From Lachnospiraceae bacterium (GTDB lineage: Bacteria; Bacillota; Clostridia; Lachnospirales; Lachnospiraceae), in the NCBI GenBank assembly GCA_018384375.1, contig JAHAYJ010000121.1, forward strand, positions 1-54,039: a stretch of 54,039 bases of DNA. The letters run 5' to 3'. Below, one piece after another: positions 50,582 through 54,039 of this stretch. Positions within the stretch are counted from its first letter, which is position 1. Every line of letters starts with the position of its first letter. The position numbers and the translations under genes are program-made. The notes under the pieces are model-generated. The model had not been told where the DNA came from. It saw only the letters and a program-made list of their open reading frames with translations, and did not search any database.

Positions 50582-52213
50582 TTATTTTTCAGCGAAAAAT
50601 GCAGTCATAAACACGACAGGAGAATTCCAGTAAATCGTAATTTCATTCGTGGAGTAGCTTCCCACATCATCAACATAGCATTTCATGGGAGGAGTCCCTG
50701 CTGGGATGCGTTCCATGGCAGCCGGATCACAGGGCGTTTTGAAAGGTCCACCGCTTACCCAGCCGGGCATGGGAAGTTCGATTCCATCCGCATGGGTAGG
50801 TCTGTTGTGTGGGTTTTTGAATGCATTTTCTCCAAAGCCGGTTACATAGCTGATGTCCATTGCATTGCGGCCAAGCAGATAGTGAAGCTGGTTTAAAGCG
50901 GCTTCCCGGTAGGAAGAAGCCTGCTCTTGTTCAGCAAGAAGACTGGCAAGGATCAGGAGCATACTGCGGTTGCAGACCACCATATTGCTTCCCCAGACAA
51001 AGTCTTCGGGCTTCATGGCTAGCTGATAGGCAGAAGCGGCCTGAAGCGCACAAAGCCTGTCGGCTTCTGTAAGCAATATCTTTCTGTATTCCGGCTCCAG
51101 TTCCTGTGCACTGTGAGAGGGATCAAACAGGATAGCAAGAGTGGCAAGCCCCGACACATCTGTCCAACCGAAATCGGTTTTACTCATAGGCATTGCAGAA
51201 TACTCTTTTAGCTTATTCAGGTAGACGGCGGAGTTCTCTGCGTCAGTACGAAGAAGCTCGGCACTTGCCCAGAGCCGTTCATCCAGGTCACATTCATCAT
51301 CATATTCCCCGGTGTTGCTTCCGGCAGGATTGTGGAAGCCCACGTAAGGATTGGCTTCCAGCCAGTCCCATGCTTTCTTTGCGGCAGCAAGCGCCTTCTC
51401 GGAAAACTCCGGGCGGAAGGGCGCATATACCCTGGATGCCAGAGCCATTACAGCAGCAAAATCCGCCGTTGCCATGGAAGAGACGGGAAAGATCATAAAT
51501 TGCATCAGGTCATCCTCAGGCATGACAAAATCTGCGTGGGAGAAGGAAGTAAGCTTGTGATAAGCGCCTCCGTCAGGAGCCTGCATTTTTAAGAGCCAGG
51601 TAAGCTCATAGAAGCATTCATTTAGAATATCCGGCATGTCATTACCGGTTTCGGGTATGTTCAAATCCATCTGAAGCTGCTCAGGAAAGAGCTCATAAGC
51701 ATACAAAAGGTGTGCAAGCGCAACGGCTGCAGGAGAAGTATATCTTCCATAGTCGCCTGCATCATGCCAGCCACCGGTCATATCAAACTGCCGGGGAGAT
51801 GGCGTCTTGTTTATGTAGTCCTCAAGAAAAACGGAAGGGGCGGTGTGACAGGCCTTGTGGGTATAGACTCCGGCATACTTTTCAGATAGTTCACAGCCGC
51901 ATCTCTGATAATAAAGAGCCTTCATGACAGAGCTCTTTAAGGCTTCGTAAGCGTTTTCTTCGATCTGAAAGGTATGAGATCTCTCCCCATTTCCGGCAAG
52001 AAGATAATAGGAGCCGGGTGACATGACAGCGGAAAAATCAATCTGATAGACCTGTTCGCCGGAACAATCGTCAATTCCCATAGGTGTGGTTGTCCCGTCA
52101 AGTACGCTGCATTGCGTCTGTGAATTGATTAATTGAAAATTACAGGGAAAGGTTGAAACTGCAACCTTTTTGGCTTTTGGAAGGTAGCCCACCTGGTTTA
52201 CATAAATCCCCAT
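50582..52213 (-). CDS. GH9 family glycoside hydrolase without signal peptide
   Basis: 543 aa from ATG 52213 (GGAGGTTC upstream; no usable site for the longer frame). N-terminal Ig-like CelD_N domain starting I-Y-V-N-Q-V-G-Y-L-P (residues 3-85), then the (alpha/alpha)6 GH9 domain: G-G-W-H-D-A-G-D-Y-G-R-Y with the catalytic Asp pair, a late P-H-N-R-P-T-H motif, and S-T-N-E-I-T-I-Y-W-N with the acid Glu. There is no export signal, so it probably acts inside the cell on imported oligosaccharides rather than on cellulose. Confidence 0.93.
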   Translation of the reverse strand: MGIYVNQVGYLPKAKKVAVSTFPCNFQLINSQTQCSVLDGTTTPMGIDDCSGEQVYQIDFSAVMSPGSYYLLAGNGERSHTFQIEENAYEALKSSVMKALYYQRCGCELSEKYAGVYTHKACHTAPSVFLEDYINKTPSPRQFDMTGGWHDAGDYGRYTSPAAVALAHLLYAYELFPEQLQMDLNIPETGNDMPDILNECFYELTWLLKMQAPDGGAYHKLTSFSHADFVMPEDDLMQFMIFPVSSMATADFAAVMALASRVYAPFRPEFSEKALAAAKKAWDWLEANPYVGFHNPAGSNTGEYDDECDLDERLWASAELLRTDAENSAVYLNKLKEYSAMPMSKTDFGWTDVSGLATLAILFDPSHSAQELEPEYRKILLTEADRLCALQAASAYQLAMKPEDFVWGSNMVVCNRSMLLILASLLAEQEQASSYREAALNQLHYLLGRNAMDISYVTGFGENAFKNPHNRPTHADGIELPMPGWVSGGPFKTPCDPAAMERIPAGTPPMKCYVDDVGSYSTNEITIYWNSPVVFMTAFFAEK

Positions 52214-52379
52214 ATAGAACCTCCATAAAAAATAATCTACTATTTTATTATCATACAATGCAGAAGGGGAGTTGACAATCCTGTAATTTGCCGGAAAACA
52301 CTTTTTTATGCGGGAGCTATGGACAAGACAGGGATTTGCGAGTATGCTGATTGAGACTTAAAAATTGGAGATGAAGATT

Positions 52380-53228
52380 ATGTGGTGGATGCTTCTGGTT
52401 TTATTTTACGGAATCCTTAAGGGAGTCAGGGAAATTGTTAAGAAAAAGGCGCTCCAGAAAAATACGGTCATGGAGGTACTGTTTTTTTACACCTTTCTTG
52501 CCTTCCTGTTTGTACTTCCACAGGCAAAGGATGCCGGCGGGCTGGAACCGAAATTCTACTTTTATATCGGATTGAAATCCTTTTTAATTTTTCTTGCGTG
52601 GATATGCAGCTTTAAGGCAATCAGCAGAATGCCGATCAGCTTATATGGTGTGCTGGATCTTTCGAGAGTTTTGTTTGCAACACTCCTGGGAGTCTGGGTC
52701 CTTCATGAGACCTTAAGCGGGGGAGGGATTGCCGGACTGCTGCTCGTTTCTGCCGGACTTTTGATGCTGAAATTTAAACCGAATGTTGCCGGAAAGGAAA
52801 AGGAAGTAATTCAGCCTGTCTATGTTTTTTTTGCATTTGCTTCCTGTATGCTGAATGCGGTGTCGGGGCTGATGGATAAGCTTCTGATGAAAAATATGAA
52901 CAGCTCCCAGCTCCAGTTCTGGTATATGCTTTTCCTTCTGCTGTGCTATACGGCTTATCTGTTAGTTACCGGAACCAAAATCAGAAGATCTGTGTGGAAG
53001 AACGGTTGGATCTGGTTGCTTGCGATTCTGTTTGTGGCAGCGGATAAAGCACTGTTTATTGCAAATGGTATGGAGCAGAGCAGGATCACGGTGATGACAT
53101 TGCTTAAGCAGAGTGGCTGTATTGTTACGATCCTTGCCGGGAAATTTATTTTTAAGGAAAAGAATATCGGCTATAAGCTGTTCTGCGCTGCGGTGATCGT
53201 GGCAGGAATTGTGATCGGAGTTATGTAA
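52380..53228 (+). CDS. DMT superfamily (EamA-like) transporter
   Basis: 282 aa from ATG 52380 (GGAG 9 nt upstream); ATG 52371 and TTG 52365 are in-frame alternatives. Ten hydrophobic segments in two EamA-type repeats (about 5-130 and 145-282); the first ends in V-L-H-E-T-L-S and the second in F-I-F-K-E-K-N, the usual positions for the conserved Glu. Exports or imports a small metabolite, unknown. Divergent from the GH9 gene. Confidence 0.9.
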   Translation: MWWMLLVLFYGILKGVREIVKKKALQKNTVMEVLFFYTFLAFLFVLPQAKDAGGLEPKFYFYIGLKSFLIFLAWICSFKAISRMPISLYGVLDLSRVLFATLLGVWVLHETLSGGGIAGLLLVSAGLLMLKFKPNVAGKEKEVIQPVYVFFAFASCMLNAVSGLMDKLLMKNMNSSQLQFWYMLFLLLCYTAYLLVTGTKIRRSVWKNGWIWLLAILFVAADKALFIANGMEQSRITVMTLLKQSGCIVTILAGKFIFKEKNIGYKLFCAAVIVAGIVIGVM

Positions 53229-53303
53229 ACTATAAATTTTTTTGAAAATTTTTTTTGTTTTTTGAAGATAAATGAGAAGAGGGTCCGTTATAGTAATTGA
53301 AAA

Positions 53304-53864
53304 GTGAGAACGGAAAGCGGGGTGGAGAAGATCAGTACAATAGAGAAAACAGCAGTCTGTACGGAAAAAAGACTGGCTGAAATGATTGACAGCTATGATA
53401 AGCTGGTTTTTTCCATCTGTTATAAGCTGACCGGAGATTACTTTGCAGCTGAGGATCTTGCGCAGGAAACTTTTTTATCCGCATATCAGCGGTATGAAAC
53501 CTTCGATGGTGAAAATGAAAAAGCATGGCTCTGCCGGATTGCCACCAATAAGAGTATCGATTATCTGCGAAGCGCCAGCCGCAGAAACGTGCCTACAGAG
53601 GACAGCTTTTTTGAAACGGAGGTAGAAAAGCGCGGCTCACCGGAGGAGATCTGTATGGAAGAGGAGATCAAGAATCGACTGAAGGCATGCTGTGACGACC
53701 TGAAGCCGCCCTATAATGAGGTAGCGAAGGCCTATTATCTTTATGAGGAAAGCCCTAAGGAGATTGCACTCCGGCTGGGACAGAATGTAAAGACGATCCA
53801 GACACAGATCTACAGGGCAAGGGAAATGCTGAAAAAGAGTTACGGAAAGGAGGAACCGGTATGA
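53304..53864 (+). CDS. ECF-type RNA polymerase sigma factor
   Basis: 186 aa from GTG 53304; GTG 53322 is an alternative, and neither has a strong ribosome site. Region 2 is seen in L-V-F-S-I-C-Y-K-L-T-G-D-Y-F-A-A-E-D-L-A-Q-E-T-F and K-A-W-L-C-R-I-A-T-N; region 4 in E-V-A-K-A-Y-Y-L-Y ... E-I-A-L-R-L-G-Q-N-V-K-T-I-Q-T-Q-I-Y-R-A-R. Typical of ECF sigma factors. It overlaps the next gene by 4 nt (ATGA), the usual sigma/anti-sigma arrangement. Confidence 0.93.
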   Translation: MRTESGVEKISTIEKTAVCTEKRLAEMIDSYDKLVFSICYKLTGDYFAAEDLAQETFLSAYQRYETFDGENEKAWLCRIATNKSIDYLRSASRRNVPTEDSFFETEVEKRGSPEEICMEEEIKNRLKACCDDLKPPYNEVAKAYYLYEESPKEIALRLGQNVKTIQTQIYRAREMLKKSYGKEEPV

Positions 53865-54039
53865 GAGAATATCCCACAGACGAGGAACTGGAGCGATTGA
53901 TCGCAGAACTGGAACAACAGGAACTGTATGCGCCTAAGCATATGAAAGAGCAGATCTTGAGTCAGGTGTTTCCAAAACAAACGGATAAGATGCCGGCAAA
54001 GTCCGGGAGTGCTCAAAAGCCGATTGCTCTATTTACGTA
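53861..54039 (+). CDS. probable anti-sigma factor, 5' part (cut by window edge)
   Basis: ATG 53861 overlaps the sigma stop (ATGA) and has GGAAAGGAGG upstream. The visible 59 residues start M-R-E-Y-P-T-D-E-E-L-E-R-L-I-A-E-L-E, acidic and helical, consistent with the cytoplasmic sigma-binding part of an anti-sigma factor; a membrane segment would lie beyond the window. Function is inferred from the overlap with the sigma gene. Confidence 0.7.
   Translation, partial: MREYPTDEELERLIAELEQQELYAPKHMKEQILSQVFPKQTDKMPAKSGSAQKPIALFT

Overview
The window looks like a chromosomal segment from a Clostridia-class Firmicute, most likely a gut or rumen Lachnospiraceae species. Supporting signs are strong AAGGAGG-type ribosome binding sites, AT-rich sigma-A promoters (TTGACA-17-TATAAT type), a tyrosine T-box leader, a lysine L-box riboswitch, many Rho-independent terminators, the YerC/TrpR-like, DUF1836, DUF5722 and class III fructose-bisphosphatase families, and a tRNA gene without an encoded CCA. 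I cannot name a genus. There is no phage, plasmid, IS or CRISPR array. The region is mostly core genome with a few accessory or decaying pieces.

Layout. 1-205: remnant of an Rpn-type nuclease/transposase gene (minus). 377-2925: secreted DUF5722 glycosidase-like protein, HD-domain phosphohydrolase, small PH-like protein. 3003-6612: a 7TM-GGDEF-EAL signalling gene split by one in-frame TGA, then a GH29 fucosidase. 6731-10634: chemotaxis receptor and a FeoA-FeoB fusion. 10642-12308: T-box and tyrS. 12410-18764: membrane diguanylate cyclase, GNAT acetyltransferase, Rrf2 regulator, esterase, GGDEF-EAL protein. 18770-21523: aspS and a MerR-TipAS regulator with a textbook operator and an internal start. 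21603-23592: tiny divergent ORF, LysR regulator, Cys-rich small protein, gene-poor stretch, tRNA-Thr. 23725-29304: cysteine-peptidase-like protein coupled to a MATE exporter, xpt, bifunctional penicillin-binding protein. 29489-33115: TrpXYZ-like ABC importer and YigZ, ending in a 340-bp foldback repeat. 33436-36965: mgtE (with a short upstream ORF) and typA. 37129-38382: two-OB-fold SSB and an orphan CobO-like protein. 38427-42465: lysine riboswitch, dapA, dapB, fbp. 42489-46903: NGT-repeat lipoprotein, eukaryote-type HisA, hybrid histidine kinase. 46942-54039: cold-shock protein, PTS IIC, degenerate LytM protein, YerC, DUF1836, cytosolic GH9, DMT transporter, ECF sigma and its probable anti-sigma (cut by the edge).

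How it fits together. Three c-di-GMP proteins (two with intact EAL and degenerate GGDEF, one with SGDEF), an MCP and a hybrid kinase form a signalling-rich stretch. Lysine supply (dapA-dapB) is under an L-box, and fbp follows with no visible terminator between, so it may share that control. Tyrosine charging is under a T-box, next to iron uptake. The most notable items are the MerR-TipAS locus with a second in-frame start, the TGA-interrupted signalling gene, the long foldback repeat after yigZ, and several very short ORFs with good ribosome sites.
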